NCBI GenBank assembly: GCA_963817405.1
Contig: CAWFNW010000003.1
Coordinates: 124,001-188,000 of the forward strand
Direction of reading: 5' to 3'
Source: CAWFNW01 sp963817405
GTDB lineage: Bacteria; Actinomycetota; Coriobacteriia; Anaerosomatales; Anaerosomataceae
DNA: 64,000 nucleotides
The notes under the pieces were generated by a model that worked only from the letters and a program-made list of their open reading frames with translations, made no database searches and was not told the origin of the DNA. Both the position numbers and the translations under genes were made by a program. Each line of letters starts with the position of its first letter. The stretch's first letter is position 1. Of this stretch, positions 1-7,968 are shown in pieces.

Positions 1-398
1 AGCCGACCACCACCGCGGTCACGACGCCCAGCGAACCCCTTGTCGAGGAAGAACCCAGCGCGGAGCCGGCAGCCGAGACGCCGCCCCCAGCAGCGAAACC
101 CGGGAAGTGGGTACGGGTCGTCCAGATGAGCGGGTACGGAAACCAGCGGTCGGCCCCATTCCGACTGACGGGCGGCGCCATTCGGCTGAAGTACTCGGTG
201 ACGGACGACGAGGCGCGAGCCGACATGTACGTCCTGGAGGAAGATGTGTTTCTGCGCGGGGCGGGAGGCGTTCCGGCGGTCATGGCCATCGGAGCTGTGT
301 CCGACCAGATCGATCTGGAGAGGGACGCGGGCAGCTACTGCGTTGAGATAACCTGCGCCGACAGCTCTTGGGTGGTCTCGATCGAGGAGCAGCGGTAG
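1..398 (+). CDS. C-terminal part of an exported or membrane-tethered protein (5' end outside window)
   Basis: The reading frame is open from position 3 to the stop at 396-398 with no start in the window, so the gene begins upstream. The first ~35 visible residues are a Thr/Pro/Glu/Ala-rich linker (TTTAVTTPSEP, EEEPSAEPA, PPPAAKPG) such as separates a membrane anchor or zinc ribbon from an extracytoplasmic domain. The last ~95 residues form a small beta-rich domain starting KWVRVV, with alternating hydrophobics and a lone Cys pair (SYCVEITCADSSW). Domains of this shape occur at the C-termini of actinobacterial surface proteins of unknown function. An internal ATG at 126 is not needed as a start, because coding character continues upstream. 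Confidence 0.7.
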   Translation, partial: PTTTAVTTPSEPLVEEEPSAEPAAETPPPAAKPGKWVRVVQMSGYGNQRSAPFRLTGGAIRLKYSVTDDEARADMYVLEEDVFLRGAGGVPAVMAIGAVSDQIDLERDAGSYCVEITCADSSWVVSIEEQR

Positions 399-423
399 TC
401 GAGCCGCCCTCGACAGGACGAGG

Positions 424-648
424 GTGAGCGGGGAGGGTGCGAGCGATTTGAGCAGGTTCACGCCGCCCACCAACGCCGCCCCGGTGCACGTGCCCAAGCG
501 CGGCTGTGGCAGCGTCTTCGCGGGCATCGTGTTGGTGCTCATCGGCATCCCGATGCTCGTGTGTCCCGGCCCCGGCATGGCGTCGGTCGCCGCGGGTATC
601 GGCATGATCGCGGTTGGGCTCGGCGTTCGCCGGCGAGGGACTCCCTGA
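424..648 (+). CDS. small PGPGW-like membrane protein
   Basis: A 74-residue protein with a hydrophilic N-terminus and two hydrophobic stretches separated by a PGPGM motif (LVCPGPGMASV), followed by a Gly-rich helix and an RRRG end. This is the layout of the small PGPGW-type transmembrane family of unknown function, with Met replacing Trp. The start is either GTG 424 or TTG 448; the latter has GGAGGG at 432-437 at a good distance. Its stop overlaps the ATG of the next gene (TGATG), so the two are probably co-translated. Function unknown. Confidence 0.6.
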   Translation: MSGEGASDLSRFTPPTNAAPVHVPKRGCGSVFAGIVLVLIGIPMLVCPGPGMASVAAGIGMIAVGLGVRRRGTP

Positions 649-1070
649 TGCAGGGGCGATCCAGTATCGTCATCGCCGTGCCGCCCGAGGTGGTCTTCGG
701 CTTCATCTCCGATCCGGCGAACGACCGGCTCTGGCGAAGCCACCTGCTCGCGTCTCACGGAACCGTGCAGGGCATCGGTGACCACGTCACCCAGACGTAC
801 TCCTACCAGGGACGCACGCAGACTGTTGACCTTGAGGTGTCTGAGTACGATCCGCCCACGCGACTCGCCTACCGCCTGACCGGCCCGTTTCGGGCTCGCT
901 TCTCGTTCCAGTGCCTTCCGGAGGCGGGCGGCACGCGCGTGGGCTTCTCCGCATCGTCCGTGCTGACGGGACCGGCAGCGCTCTTGGAGGGCCGAATAGC
1001 CTCCGAGGTCACGAAGCTCGCCCGCGCGGACCTTCAACACCTGAAACGGGTGCTCGAACCGGCGGCTTAG
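648..1070 (+). CDS. SRPBCC (START/polyketide-cyclase fold) family protein
   Basis: 140 residues. The pattern of an N-terminal beta strand (SSIVIAVPPEVVFGFISDP), DRLWRSHL, a central antiparallel sheet and a long C-terminal helix (ASEVTKLARADLQHLKRVL) is typical of SRPBCC ligand-binding proteins, which hold hydrophobic ligands in a deep pocket. The ATG at 648 is chosen over an upstream in-frame ATG at 561 because it overlaps the stop of the preceding small membrane protein (TGATG) and begins the domain exactly. Its stop overlaps that of the convergent ROK kinase gene. The ligand cannot be predicted. Confidence 0.8.
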   Translation: MQGRSSIVIAVPPEVVFGFISDPANDRLWRSHLLASHGTVQGIGDHVTQTYSYQGRTQTVDLEVSEYDPPTRLAYRLTGPFRARFSFQCLPEAGGTRVGFSASSVLTGPAALLEGRIASEVTKLARADLQHLKRVLEPAA

Positions 1071-2047
1071 AGCACTCGCGCCGGCGTGCCTCCCTCGTCG
1101 TGCTCGTCGAACGCGAGTGCCGCTGCGCCGAGGATCCCCGCGTCGTTCCCAAGCATCGCGTGGACGACCTCGACGTCGCGCCGGCCTGCAAGCGCCTCGG
1201 TCTGGATGACCTCTGCAGCGCGCGAGACGAGCATCTCCGCCGTCTCACCGATGCCGCCGCCCACGACGATGAGCCGCGGGTTGAGCAGATTCACGATGCC
1301 CGTGAGCGCGTGACCGAGGATGTCGCCGAGTTCCAGGAGGATGTCACGGGCGATGGCGTCGCCCGCGAGTGCCGCTCTCACGACGTGCTCAGCTCTCACG
1401 GCATCTGGATCGCCGCCGGCGAGCGAGCGGATCGCCTCGCCGCTGTAGGCACGCGCGGCATCCTTGCCTCGAGCGGCGATGGCCGGGCTCCCGAGGTACG
1501 ACTCGATATGTCCGAGACCGCCACACGAGCACGGCGGGCCGTCGAGGCGCACGACCACGTGCCCGATCTCGCCGCCAAGACCTCGCGAACCGCGGTAGGG
1601 CTTGCCGCTGAGGAAGAGCGCTCCGCCCACCCCCGTGCCAAGCGTGATCATCACGAAGTCGCGTACGCCCTTGGCGGCACCGAACCGCGCCTCGCCGATA
1701 CCCGCGCAGTGACCGTCATTGGCGAGTGTCACCGTGTGCCGGGTGCCAGCCGCCACAAGCGCCCGCACGTCGACGCCCGCGAGGGGCAGGTTCGCGCAGA
1801 ACTCCACCGTCTGTCGCCCGGAGTCGATCTGAGCGGGAAGGCCAACCCCGATGCCGGCGATCTCCGACGGGTGGGTGCCGGCGGCGGTCTCAGCCACAAG
1901 GGCGATGACCGTGTCGAGAACCCCGAAGGGGCCGTTCTTGGGGGTCAGGGTCTTCGCATCCCGGAAGATGCGCCCGGAGCGCTCGACGAGGCCGACGCCG
2001 ATGTGTGTCCCCCCCACATCAACCCCAACGGCGTAGTTGGCGTGCAT
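1067..2047 (-). CDS. ROK-family sugar kinase (glucokinase-like)
   Basis: 326 residues. The N-terminal phosphate-binding loop (VGVDVGGTHIGVGLV), the catalytic END-like site (TLANDGHCAGIGEARFG), LGTGVGGALF and the zinc-site region (GEIGHVVV, then CSCGGLGHIESY) identify a ROK kinase that phosphorylates a hexose with ATP in the cytosol. The usual CxCGxxGCxE zinc motif has His in place of the last Cys (GHIE). A frame continues far upstream to 2950 antisense to the epimerase, but ATG at 2047 opens directly into the ATP-binding motif. It is divergent from a sugar-nucleotide-type epimerase and lies 1.7 kb from a sugar ABC importer, so a role in sugar use is likely. The substrate is not determinable. 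Confidence 0.9.
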   Translation of the reverse strand: MHANYAVGVDVGGTHIGVGLVERSGRIFRDAKTLTPKNGPFGVLDTVIALVAETAAGTHPSEIAGIGVGLPAQIDSGRQTVEFCANLPLAGVDVRALVAAGTRHTVTLANDGHCAGIGEARFGAAKGVRDFVMITLGTGVGGALFLSGKPYRGSRGLGGEIGHVVVRLDGPPCSCGGLGHIESYLGSPAIAARGKDAARAYSGEAIRSLAGGDPDAVRAEHVVRAALAGDAIARDILLELGDILGHALTGIVNLLNPRLIVVGGGIGETAEMLVSRAAEVIQTEALAGRRDVEVVHAMLGNDAGILGAAALAFDEHDEGGTPARVL

Positions 2048-2179
2048 AGCGCAGCCCCCTCGGGCGATAGAGCCGACGACCTGCGACGACGGGCGTGATG
2101 CCTTGATGATAGCAGCAGGGGTATGGTGGTACGCGGGACGGAACGGGACCGGCGTCGCATCGATAAGGACCGAGCAGCC

Positions 2180-3169
2180 ATGAGAGTGCTCTTCATCGGT
2201 GGCAGCGGCATGATCAGCACCGCGGTGAGCCGCGCCGCCGTCGCCGCCGGGCTTGAGGTCTACCTGCTCAATCGCGGCTCGCGGCCCGCGCTGCCCGGCA
2301 GCCACCGTTTGATCGCCGACGCGAACCGCCCCCACGATGTCCGAGCTGCTCTGGGCGCCCTTGAATTCGATGTCGTCGTCGACTGGGTGGCCTACACGCC
2401 CGATGACGTCGAGCGCGACCTCGCGCTCTTCCGGGGGAGGGTCGGGCAGCACGTGTTGATCAGCTCGGCGTCCGTGTATCAGAAGCCGCCGGAGCACTAC
2501 CTCATAACCGAGTCGACGCCGCTCAAGAATCCCTACTGGGAGTACGCGCGCAACAAGATCGCCTGCGAGGAGCGCCTGATGACGGCGTACCACGATGAGG
2601 GCTTCCCGGCGACGATCGTGCGTCCTTCGATGACATACGACCAGAACCTGCCCATCGCGCTCGGCGGGTGGGGAACGTATACGCTCGCAGACCGGCTGAA
2701 GCGGGGACGGCCGATCATCGTGCACGGCGATGGCTCGTCGCTGTGGGTCGTGACGCACGCGGACGACCTCGCGCGGGGGCTGCTCGGGCTGCTCGGGAAC
2801 GACCGAGCGCTCGGCGAGGCCTTCCACATCACCTCGGACGAGGTGCTGACGTGGAATCAGATCTACCAGACGATCGCCGAGGCGCTGGGTGTCGAGGCGA
2901 ACGTCGTGCACATCCCAAGCGAGTTCATCGCCCACATTGCGCCGGAACACGCCGGAAGCCTTCTCGGCGACAAGACGTGGAGCGTGGTGTTCGACAACCG
3001 CAAGATCAAGTCGTTCGTGCCGGGCTTCGAGGCCGTCGTGCCATTCAGAGACGGCATCCGGCGGACGCTGGCATGGTTCGCGGCCGATGAGAGCCGCCAG
3101 CAGGTCGACGACGCAGTGAATGCCGAGATGGATCGCATTCTCGAGGCCTACGGAAGGGCGGTCATGTGA
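2180..3169 (+). CDS. NAD-dependent epimerase/dehydratase (extended SDR)
   Basis: 329 residues with an N-terminal Rossmann motif (MRVLFIGGSGMIS), the SSASVY strand, a YxxxK catalytic pair (YARNK) and IVRPSMTY after it, as in extended short-chain dehydrogenases acting on nucleotide sugars. ATG at 2180 is preferred over the upstream in-frame GTG/ATG region at 2123 because it sits ~11 nt after AAGGA and opens the Rossmann fold. The stop overlaps the GTG of the acetyltransferase (GTGA), implying translational coupling. The exact substrate is unknown. Confidence 0.88.
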   Translation: MRVLFIGGSGMISTAVSRAAVAAGLEVYLLNRGSRPALPGSHRLIADANRPHDVRAALGALEFDVVVDWVAYTPDDVERDLALFRGRVGQHVLISSASVYQKPPEHYLITESTPLKNPYWEYARNKIACEERLMTAYHDEGFPATIVRPSMTYDQNLPIALGGWGTYTLADRLKRGRPIIVHGDGSSLWVVTHADDLARGLLGLLGNDRALGEAFHITSDEVLTWNQIYQTIAEALGVEANVVHIPSEFIAHIAPEHAGSLLGDKTWSVVFDNRKIKSFVPGFEAVVPFRDGIRRTLAWFAADESRQQVDDAVNAEMDRILEAYGRAVM

Positions 3170-3735
3170 GCGAGCGGGAGAAGATGCTCCGAGGCGAGCT
3201 CTACGATGCGAGCGACCCGGACCTCGTCGCGGCCCGCGTTCGCGCCCGGCGGCTCGCGCAGCGCTTCAGCGCGCTTGACCCGGCGGATGACGGCGCTCGA
3301 GAGGCGCTACTGCGCGAGCTGTTCGGCGCGGTAGGAGATGGCGCATGGGTCGAGGCGCCGTTCTTCTGCGACTACGGCACGCAGATTCGCCTCGGTGCCC
3401 GCGTCTACATCAATGCGGGATGCGTCTTCCTTGATGCTGGCGCGATCACCCTCGGCGACGACGTCCAGCTTGGTCCGGGAGTGCAGCTGCTGACGTCGGA
3501 CCATCCGCGTGACGCCGCGGAGCGGGCAGCAGGATTGGAATCGGCGCGCGCGATCACCATCGGTGCACGGGCGTGGCTTGGGGGCGGCGTGATCGTGCTG
3601 CCCGGCATCACAATCGGGCAAGACGTGATCATCGGTGCAGGCAGCGTGGTCACGAGGTCGGTTCCGCCAGGCGCCACTGCCGCGGGCAATCCGTGCCGGG
3701 TCATCTCCGAGGGGGACGCGCCGAAGCGCGCCTGA
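3166..3735 (+). CDS. maltose/galactoside-type sugar O-acetyltransferase
   Basis: 189 residues. The N-terminal Mac domain (SEREKMLRGELYDASDPDL) followed by left-handed beta-helix hexapeptide repeats (ITLGDDVQLGPGVQLLTSDH, ITIGARAWLGGGVIVLPGI, VIIGAGSVVTRSVPPG, AGNPCRVI) is the architecture of acetyl-CoA-dependent sugar O-acetyltransferases of the Maa/LacA group. The catalytic His is the one in TSDHPRD. It starts with GTG overlapping the epimerase stop and is convergent with the ABC permease gene 11 nt away. It belongs to the local sugar-handling group. Confidence 0.9.
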   Translation: MSEREKMLRGELYDASDPDLVAARVRARRLAQRFSALDPADDGAREALLRELFGAVGDGAWVEAPFFCDYGTQIRLGARVYINAGCVFLDAGAITLGDDVQLGPGVQLLTSDHPRDAAERAAGLESARAITIGARAWLGGGVIVLPGITIGQDVIIGAGSVVTRSVPPGATAAGNPCRVISEGDAPKRA

Positions 3736-3746
3736 GGAAACGTCGG

Positions 3747-4964
3747 CTACGTCGAGGGTGTGCCGCGCCGCTGCATGCGTGTCACGGACTCGATCGTGAC
3801 CGCAACGATCAGCACGGCGCCGGTGACGATGAACTTCACCGACGACGAGAGCGCGAGCAGGTTCATGCCGTTCGCGATTGAACCGATCACCACCGCGCCG
3901 AGAATGGCCGTCCAAACGGAGCCGCGGCCGCCGAAGAGGCTCGTACCTGCGACGACTGGGCCGGCGATCGCCATCAGGACGAGGTCGCTGGCGCCCGAGG
4001 ACTGGTTCACCGCATAGAGGCGCGAGGCGGCGAGCACGCCGCCGGCGGCGGCGAGCGTCGAGCAGAGGACGAAGGCGACGATGCGCACGTGATCGATCTT
4101 GATGCCGGCACGCCGGGCCGCCTCAGCGTTGCCGCCGATAGCGAACAGGTGGCGTCCGAAGCGGGTGCGCTCCGTGAGGTACCACATCGCGAGCGTCAGA
4201 CCGATGACAATCACCACGACGAGCGGCAGTCCGCGGTCCTGGTTCACCACGAAGACCATCGCGACGAAGGCCGCCCCAGTGGCCGCAATGCGAAAGATGA
4301 GAGCGCGCATCGGGCCCACCTGCAGACCCGCCGCCTGCCGGCGGGCTCGCCCGAGCAGCGAAAGCCCCAGCGTGAGCGCGATAGCGGCCGCGGCGACGAT
4401 CCAGCCGACCAGTGGCGGGAAGAACGTGTTCGTGAGGCCCGTGATGAACGGGTCGCTGAGGTTCACCGTTCCCGTCTCTCCGAGTACATAGAGTTGGAGG
4501 CCGACCAGGGTGAGCGAGCCGGCGAGGGTGATGATGAATGCGGGAATCCGGAAGCGCGTGGTCATCAGGCCGTTGAACAGGCCGATGAAGGCTCCGAGTG
4601 CGAGCGCGATGAGCACCGCCAGCACGGACGGCAGGTGGCGACTGACGACCAGCACCGCCATGACGGACGCGCAGAATCCGCTCACGGCCCCAACCGAGAG
4701 ATCGATCCACCCGAGCAGGAGGATGAGCACGACGCCGATCGAGATGGTCGCCACCGCCGCCTGCTGCAGCATCAGGTTGGTGAGGTTCCCGGGGCTCAGG
4801 AACCGGCCGTTCTGCAGCTGGAAGAAGGTCCAGATGACGGCGACCATGATGAGCACGAGCAACGTGCCCGCTTCGCCCTGAGCGAGTTTGCGGCCCAGTT
4901 CGCGGAGCATCGTTCCCACGCCGCCAGCGCTGGCGGAGCCGGGAGTCTCCTGCTCGTCGCTCAT
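3747..4964 (-). CDS. sugar ABC transporter permease (XylH/RbsC type)
   Basis: 405 residues with about ten hydrophobic segments and the branched-chain/ribose permease signature (GRHLFAIGGNAEAARRAGI), typical of carbohydrate-uptake family 2 permeases. It is the last gene of a three-gene operon: substrate-binding lipoprotein, ATPase, permease. Its ATG overlaps the ATPase stop (ATGA). XylH permeases are of similar length (~390-420), longer than ribose permeases (~320). Most likely it imports xylose or a related monosaccharide. Confidence 0.9.
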   Translation of the reverse strand: MSDEQETPGSASAGGVGTMLRELGRKLAQGEAGTLLVLIMVAVIWTFFQLQNGRFLSPGNLTNLMLQQAAVATISIGVVLILLLGWIDLSVGAVSGFCASVMAVLVVSRHLPSVLAVLIALALGAFIGLFNGLMTTRFRIPAFIITLAGSLTLVGLQLYVLGETGTVNLSDPFITGLTNTFFPPLVGWIVAAAAIALTLGLSLLGRARRQAAGLQVGPMRALIFRIAATGAAFVAMVFVVNQDRGLPLVVVIVIGLTLAMWYLTERTRFGRHLFAIGGNAEAARRAGIKIDHVRIVAFVLCSTLAAAGGVLAASRLYAVNQSSGASDLVLMAIAGPVVAGTSLFGGRGSVWTAILGAVVIGSIANGMNLLALSSSVKFIVTGAVLIVAVTIESVTRMQRRGTPST

Positions 4965-5752
4965 GCGGTCTCCTTGGGGATGTCGGCTCCCACGCCGAAC
5001 TCGGCTCCCGTAATGGCCGCCACCACGTTCTCGCGCGTCACGCCGCGGACGTCGAACGTGGCGGCCCGGCGGCCGAGTCTGAGCACGATGATCCGGTCGG
5101 CGACGGCGAACACGTTCTCAAGGTTGTGACTGATCACCACAACGCCGAGGCCGCGATCTGCGAGCGTGCGGATGAGCTTGAGCACCTGCTCTGTCTGAGA
5201 AACGCCCAGTGCCGCCGTCGGTTCGTCGAGCAAGACCACGCGCGGCTCGCCAAGCAGGGAGCGAGCGATCGCCACCGACTGCCGTTGGCCACCCGAAAGC
5301 GACCCCACAGGCTCACGGACGTCCTGGATGGTCGTCACGGCGAGCGACTCGAGCAGCTTGAGCGCGCTCTGCTCCATCGTCGTTTCGTCGATGAGGTAGG
5401 CGGCCCTGGCCGCGCCGCGCGGGAACAGTTCTCGGCCGAGATAGAGGTTCGCGACGACGTCGAGGTTGTCACAGAGCGCGAGGTCCTGATAGACGGTGGC
5501 GATCCCCAGCGCCGTCGCGTCCTGCGGGCTCGAGATCTTGACCGGCTCACCATTGAAGAAGAAGGTGCCCGAGTCGGCCAGCTGCACGCCCGCTATGGCC
5601 TTGATGAGGGTGGACTTGCCGGCGCCGTTATCGCCGACAAGCGCCACGACCTCTCCGGCGCCGACTTCGAAGTCGACGTCGGAGAGGGCCTGGTTGGCGC
5701 CGAACGCCTTGCTCACGCCCTCCAGCGAGAGCAGTGGCGATGGTTCGCTCAT
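4961..5752 (-). CDS. sugar ABC transporter ATP-binding protein (single-domain, FrcA/XylG-like)
   Basis: 263 residues, one nucleotide-binding domain: Walker A GDNGAGKST, Q-loop in ATVYQDLALC, signature LSGGQRQSVAIARSL, Walker B VVLLDEPTAALG and switch His in VVISHNLENVF. Ribose/xylose-type ATPases usually carry two fused domains (~500 residues); this one has a single domain and probably acts as a homodimer, as in fructose-type CUT2 systems. It is co-transcribed with the binding protein upstream and overlaps the permease downstream. Confidence 0.92.
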   Translation of the reverse strand: MSEPSPLLSLEGVSKAFGANQALSDVDFEVGAGEVVALVGDNGAGKSTLIKAIAGVQLADSGTFFFNGEPVKISSPQDATALGIATVYQDLALCDNLDVVANLYLGRELFPRGAARAAYLIDETTMEQSALKLLESLAVTTIQDVREPVGSLSGGQRQSVAIARSLLGEPRVVLLDEPTAALGVSQTEQVLKLIRTLADRGLGVVVISHNLENVFAVADRIIVLRLGRRAATFDVRGVTRENVVAAITGAEFGVGADIPKETA

Positions 5753-5768
5753 GCTGTGAACCGTGCGG

Positions 5769-6881
5769 TCACTCGAGCCCGACCGCTTTGCCCGCCGCCA
5801 CGAGCTCCGGCGTGCTCAGAATCTGCTTGACCGTCCAGAAACCGTCGGCGACGACGGTGCTCTTGATGGTGTCCTTGGTGACGGCGACTGGCGTCAGCAG
5901 AACCGAGTCGACGTCCTTCTGCTTGTTGTTGACCTTGCTCAGCTTGAGGCTCGAAGGAACCGCTTCGCCCTTGGCGAGGGCGACGGCAAGCTCCGCAGTC
6001 GCTTCGGCCTCGGCCTTGATGGCCTTGTAGATGGTCATGTACTGCTCGCCCAAGAGCACGCGCTGGATACCTGCCAGCTCAGCGTCCTGCCCCGTCGACG
6101 GCCTCGTCTTCGGATCGATGCCGGCGCCCTTCATGGCGGCGATGGCGCCACCGCAGGTGCCGTCATTTGCGCAGTACACGCCGACGAACCCGTCCTTGCC
6201 GAGCTTGGTGATGGCCTGGTCCATTTCGGTCTGAGCCTTGTCAGGGCTCCAGTCCGGCGTGTCGTACTCGGCGCCGATGGTCACCTTGCCGTCGAGGATG
6301 CTGTGAGCGCCAGCCTTGAACAGCGTGGCGTTGTTGTCGGTCGGCGAGCCGTTGATCATGACGATCGTCTTACCGGCGTTACCGTCGGCCGTCAGCTTGT
6401 CCAGCAAAGCCTGTCCCTGGAGCTTGCCAACCTGCTCGTTGTCGAACGAGACGTAGTAGTCAAGATCGGCGTTGAGAACCAGGCGGTCATAGCTGATGAC
6501 CGGAACGTTCTGAGCCTTGGCTTTCGCCACGATCGAGGCGGCAGAAGCGGAATCGACCGGGTCGAGCACCAGCACCGTCGCGCCGTTGGTCAGTGCTGCG
6601 TCAGCTTGCGACTGCTGCTCGGTCGCATCCTGGTTGGCGTTGCTGTACAGGATCTCGATGTTGGGATCGAGCGCCTTGACCTTTGCCTCGAAGAGCGGCC
6701 GGTCCTGAGTCTCATAGCGGGCGGTCTTCGTCTCGGGGAGGAGAAGGGCGATCTTGATCGTCTTCGCAGTGCCTCCGCCGCCGCCGGTGGTCGGCTTGGC
6801 CTTGCAGCTCGCGAGCCCGGCGGCGATGCCCACAATGAGCACGATCGCGAGAGCCCAAACCAGTAGTCTACGTACTCGCAT
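5769..6881 (-). CDS. sugar-binding lipoprotein (XylF/ChvE-like), ABC importer
   Basis: 370 residues. A signal peptide with lipobox (AAGLASC) and a Gly/Thr linker precede a periplasmic-binding-protein type 1 fold. Family hallmarks of xylose-binding proteins are visible: a pair like QDATEQQSQ, VISYDRLVLNADLDYYVSFD and DGTCGGAIAAM. The start is the ATG at 6881, because GGAGG of the ribosome binding site lies inside the apparent upstream ATG at 6893 and is 5 nt from 6881. It is the first gene of the sugar importer operon; an inverted repeat overlies its probable promoter. Confidence 0.92.
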   Translation of the reverse strand: MRVRRLLVWALAIVLIVGIAAGLASCKAKPTTGGGGGTAKTIKIALLLPETKTARYETQDRPLFEAKVKALDPNIEILYSNANQDATEQQSQADAALTNGATVLVLDPVDSASAASIVAKAKAQNVPVISYDRLVLNADLDYYVSFDNEQVGKLQGQALLDKLTADGNAGKTIVMINGSPTDNNATLFKAGAHSILDGKVTIGAEYDTPDWSPDKAQTEMDQAITKLGKDGFVGVYCANDGTCGGAIAAMKGAGIDPKTRPSTGQDAELAGIQRVLLGEQYMTIYKAIKAEAEATAELAVALAKGEAVPSSLKLSKVNNKQKDVDSVLLTPVAVTKDTIKSTVVADGFWTVKQILSTPELVAAGKAVGLE

Positions 6882-7010
6882 AACTGCCTCCATTCACGTG
6901 GCCCACTGTGGCCCGCACGGTTGCAGGTCACCCCCGACTGTCCGACGTCGGGCCCCACGGTGACGGCGTCCCCGACACGCGCACCGCGAGTCTGCCCGGT
7001 TTCCCTCGGA

Positions 7011-7055
7011 CCTCACTCTATATACCCGAGTGAGGGTCTCTCTCCTCATGTGAGG
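7011..7055 (-). promoter_or_regulatory. operator-like dyads over the probable promoter of the sugar ABC operon
   Basis: CCTCACTC (7011-7018) and GAGTGAGG (7028-7035) form a perfect 8-bp inverted repeat around TATATA, a -10-like element for leftward transcription into the binding-protein gene. A second palindrome, CCTCATGTGAGG (7044-7055), lies 9 bp away and shares the CCTCA/TGAGG half-sites. The layout suits a repressor or sugar-responsive regulator. This is inference from the sequence alone. Confidence 0.45.
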
Positions 7056-7095
7056 CCGTTGAAACAGGGAAATCTTGGCGTAGCGCGAGCAGTGT

Positions 7096-7127
7096 AAGGG
7101 CCGTCTCCGGGGGGAGAGACGGCCCTT
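7096..7127. terminator. 12-bp perfect hairpin in the 6.9-7.3 kb intergenic region
   Basis: AAGGGCCGTCTC (7096-7107) pairs perfectly with GAGACGGCCCTT (7116-7127) around an 8-nt loop. There is no long U tract. It lies between the response regulator (stop at 7303, reading left) and the sugar operon promoter, so it could end response-regulator transcripts. The rest of the ~420-bp gap (6882-7302) holds the dyads at 7011-7055 and otherwise no gene that I can support. Confidence 0.5.
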
Positions 7128-7302
7128 GCGTGGGGGGCTTATGAAGGGGGGTAGCCCGGCCCACCATGTATATGCGCTCCACAGCGTCGGCGCGCTTGGT
7201 CCGCGGGATAGTCTTGACTGTACCTTCGGTCAGGATTCCGTCCTCGACGTCGCCCGCCCACGTCCCTCGCCGGTCCGTCGATGGGCCTTGCGGACCTGCC
7301 GG

Positions 7303-7968
7303 CTACTCCGGGGTGTCCATCAGTCCGCCGCGGTACGCCAGCGCAACAAGTTCGGCGCGCGTCCGCGCGCCGGTCACCTGAAGCAGGTTGCTCACGTGGT
7401 ACTTGACAGTGCGCTCGGTGATGAAGAGCTCGCGCGCGACCTCTTCGTTACTCATGCCGAGGGCGACACGCCGCCACACTTCCAGGGCCCGTGGCGTGAC
7501 CTCAGCATTGAGATGGAGGTCGTGGTCGCGTACTGAGCGCAGAAGCTCTGACAACGCGTCTTCGCTGAGGGTGTCCTTCCCCGCGTAGGCGTCGAGGACG
7601 GCCGTCGCCAGACGATCGATGTCGGTTGCTCGCTTCGTCAGGAACGCGCGCGCACCTCGGTCGATCGCCGCGCGAACGTTGCGACGGTCCCCATAGCTCG
7701 TGAGCACGACGACCTCTGCCGTGCAGCCGACCTCGCGGAGGCGGTCGATGACCTCGGGGGCATTCGCATCGCCGAGGCGGAAGTCGAGCACGATCACGTT
7801 TGGTGCGGTTGCGGTTGCGGTCGAGACTGCTTCAGCGCCGGAGCGCGCCTCTCCGACGATTTCGATTCTGGGATCTGGTTCCAGGGCCAGCCGAACCGCG
7901 TTCCGCACGAGCGCGTGATCGTCGACGATCACCACCCTGACTCGCGTGGTATCAGTTCCCGCGCTCAT
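7303..7968 (-). CDS. NarL/LuxR-family response regulator
   Basis: 221 residues. The receiver domain shows the acidic pair (VIVDDHALVR), the phospho-acceptor Asp in VIVLDFRLGD, the Thr/Ser switch (VVLTSYGD) and the conserved Lys (FLTKRATD). The C-terminal LuxR helix-turn-helix contains SNEEVARELFITERTVKYHV. It is the second gene of a two-component pair: its ATG overlaps the stop of the sensor kinase (ATGA). It presumably binds DNA as a phosphorylated dimer; targets are not visible. Confidence 0.93.
   Translation of the reverse strand: MSAGTDTTRVRVVIVDDHALVRNAVRLALEPDPRIEIVGEARSGAEAVSTATATAPNVIVLDFRLGDANAPEVIDRLREVGCTAEVVVLTSYGDRRNVRAAIDRGARAFLTKRATDIDRLATAVLDAYAGKDTLSEDALSELLRSVRDHDLHLNAEVTPRALEVWRRVALGMSNEEVARELFITERTVKYHVSNLLQVTGARTRAELVALAYRGGLMDTPE

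Noticed and set aside
911..2098. Long plus-strand frame (395 codons) over the ROK kinase
   Set aside because: It is antisense to a clear ROK gene with all motifs; high GC makes such shadows long. No motif in its product.
2048..2950. N-terminal extension of the ROK kinase frame to 2950
   Set aside because: It runs antisense to the epimerase, and the family start fits ATG 2047.
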